In this document: one piece after another, positions 54,713 through 55,429 of the stretch
Position numbering within the stretch: the stretch's first letter is position 1
Layout of the letters: the number at the start of each line of letters is the position of its first letter
Source: an uncultured Prevotella sp.
GTDB lineage: Bacteria; Bacteroidota; Bacteroidia; Bacteroidales; Bacteroidaceae
DNA: 55,429 bases
Direction: 5' to 3'
Assembly (NCBI GenBank): GCA_905234845.1
Contig: CAJOIW010000018.1
Coordinates: 1-55,429, forward strand
Made by a program: the position numbers and the translations under genes
Notes under the pieces: model-generated
The model's database searches: none
Told to the model about the DNA's origin: nothing
The model's input: only the letters and a program-made list of their open reading frames with translations

Positions 54713-55429
54713 TTATGGCTGGCGTTTGAGGCTGATGGCTGCCCATCCGTTCTCTTGCGATCTGCCGTTCTCGCGTAGCCCTAACTCCTGTGCTTTAGCG
54801 ATGAGCAGGTCGGTGTCGGCCTCGTAGAATCCGCTCAGGAGCAGCACGCCGTCCTTGGTCATCACCTCGGTGAAGGCCGCCATGTCGTCGATCAGGATAT
54901 TGCGGTTGATGTTGGCCATCACGATGTCGAACACCCCGCTCACATGCGAGAGTACCTGACGCGAGCCATGAAAGACTTCCATGTTCCCGACGTTGTTCAG
55001 CTCGGCGTTATGGCGTGCATTTTCCACGCTCCACTCGTCGATGTCATAGCCCACCACGTCGGTGGCGCCGAGTTTGGCGGCCGCAATGCCCAGTATGCCT
55101 GTGCCGCACCCGCAGTCGAGCACGCGCTTACCCTCGGGGTTGCACCGGAGTAGGGTAGAGAGCATCATGCGTGTCGTCTCGTGGTTGGCCGTGCCGAAAG
55201 CCATACGCGCCTCAATGCCGATTTGTATGAGGGGTGAGGGCTGAAGGGTGAGCTCGTTATTGGCGTTGCGGGCATCATAGACTCTGATGCGATTATCGAT
55301 GATAATCGGTTCAAAACCAGACTCTTCCCATTCCGCGTTCCAGTTTTTGTACTCCGCCTTCTCCATCGTGTATTCCACCCTCGCTCCCTCTATCGGCCAG
55401 TCGGTCAAGGCCGAGTCCAGCGCCTGCTG
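54713..55429 (-). CDS. prmA: Ribosomal protein L11 methyltransferase (5' end outside window)
   Basis: PrmA trimethylates ribosomal protein L11. The SAM-binding site is VLDCGCGTGILGIAAAKLGA, the substrate-side loop is MAFGTANHETTRMML, and NINRNIL is the catalytic-like N-x-x-N segment. The frame stays open to the edge of the window (QQALDSALTDWPIEGARVEY...), so the roughly 45 N-terminal residues expected for the family lie beyond position 55429. A possible TTG at 55406-55408 is only an internal leucine. The 3' end faces the GH25 gene across the CTAG array. Confidence 0.92.
   Translation of the reverse strand, partial: QQALDSALTDWPIEGARVEYTMEKAEYKNWNAEWEESGFEPIIIDNRIRVYDARNANNELTLQPSPLIQIGIEARMAFGTANHETTRMMLSTLLRCNPEGKRVLDCGCGTGILGIAAAKLGATDVVGYDIDEWSVENARHNAELNNVGNMEVFHGSRQVLSHVSGVFDIVMANINRNILIDDMAAFTEVMTKDGVLLLSGFYEADTDLLIAKAQELGLRENGRSQENGWAAISLKRQP

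Overview
The window looks like the chromosome of a Bacteroidales bacterium, most likely Prevotella or a close relative. The signs are many promoters of the Bacteroidetes type (TAnnTTTG at -7), AT-rich leaders with almost no Shine-Dalgarno sequences, and a family-typical gene set: long NusB, YbbR, DUF5606, FeoA-FeoB fusion, serine palmitoyltransferase, PPi-dependent phosphofructokinase, C10 protease, TonB-dependent receptor and an aminoacyl-histidine dipeptidase. I see no prophage, transposase, rRNA or CRISPR locus.

Layout. 1-3.8 kb: start of a leftward gene, then the operon nusB-yajC-ybbR-coaE-DUF5606. 3.8-11.2 kb: a leftward cell-envelope cluster (VanX-like dipeptidase, SH3 protein, two related Cys-motif proteins, one with a TonB C-terminal domain), a radical SAM activase, a YhcH-type protein, Hsp20, a Ca/Na antiporter and two secreted paralogues. 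11.3-16.6 kb: C10 protease, TlpA-like thioredoxin, queF behind a likely preQ1-I riboswitch, and a lipoprotein gene whose 3' end is a chimera of repeats and a glycoside hydrolase family 3 remnant. 17.2-22.1 kb: carboxyltransferase subunit plus HD hydrolase, lipid kinase, serine palmitoyltransferase and tRNA-Pro. 22.2-28.9 kb: lipoprotein, pepD, small membrane protein, OmpH-like lipoprotein, rarA, hydroxyacid dehydrogenase and tRNA-Arg. 29-35.8 kb: lipoprotein, dockerin-like and cohesin-like secreted proteins, htpG and a TonB-dependent receptor. 35.9-42.5 kb: ruvC, metallo-hydrolase, rsmG, DUF3298 lipoprotein, HAD phosphatase, panB, a beta-helix lipoprotein, cdd, tRNA-Ser and tRNA-Glu. 42.5-55.4 kb: feoAB, phytase-like protein, ygiQ, a large golvesin/FN3 secreted protein, an acyltransferase, PPi-PFK, a membrane-anchored GH25 lysozyme and the 3' part of prmA.

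The most unusual content is repetitive DNA. (1) Six intergenic arrays (about 3.78, 8.46, 16.76, 29.0, 35.76 and 46.06 kb) share one architecture although their sequences differ: tandem units of exactly 22 bp, each a roughly 9+1+9 self-complementary block plus a 3-nt linker. The stem sequence varies from unit to unit while self-complementarity tends to be kept. (2) A GC-rich palindromic element (CCCCTCCCC-n-GGGGAGGGG type) recurs between genes and, in frame, inside protein-coding genes: the antiporter, C10 protease, HD hydrolase, FeoAB linker, radical SAM activase and a lipoprotein. Other low-complexity insertions lie in frame inside RarA and HtpG. At 15.5 kb two copies flank a GH3 glycosidase fragment. 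These two repeat systems are my candidates for undescribed biology. Function is inference throughout; the periodicity and in-frame placement are read directly from the sequence.
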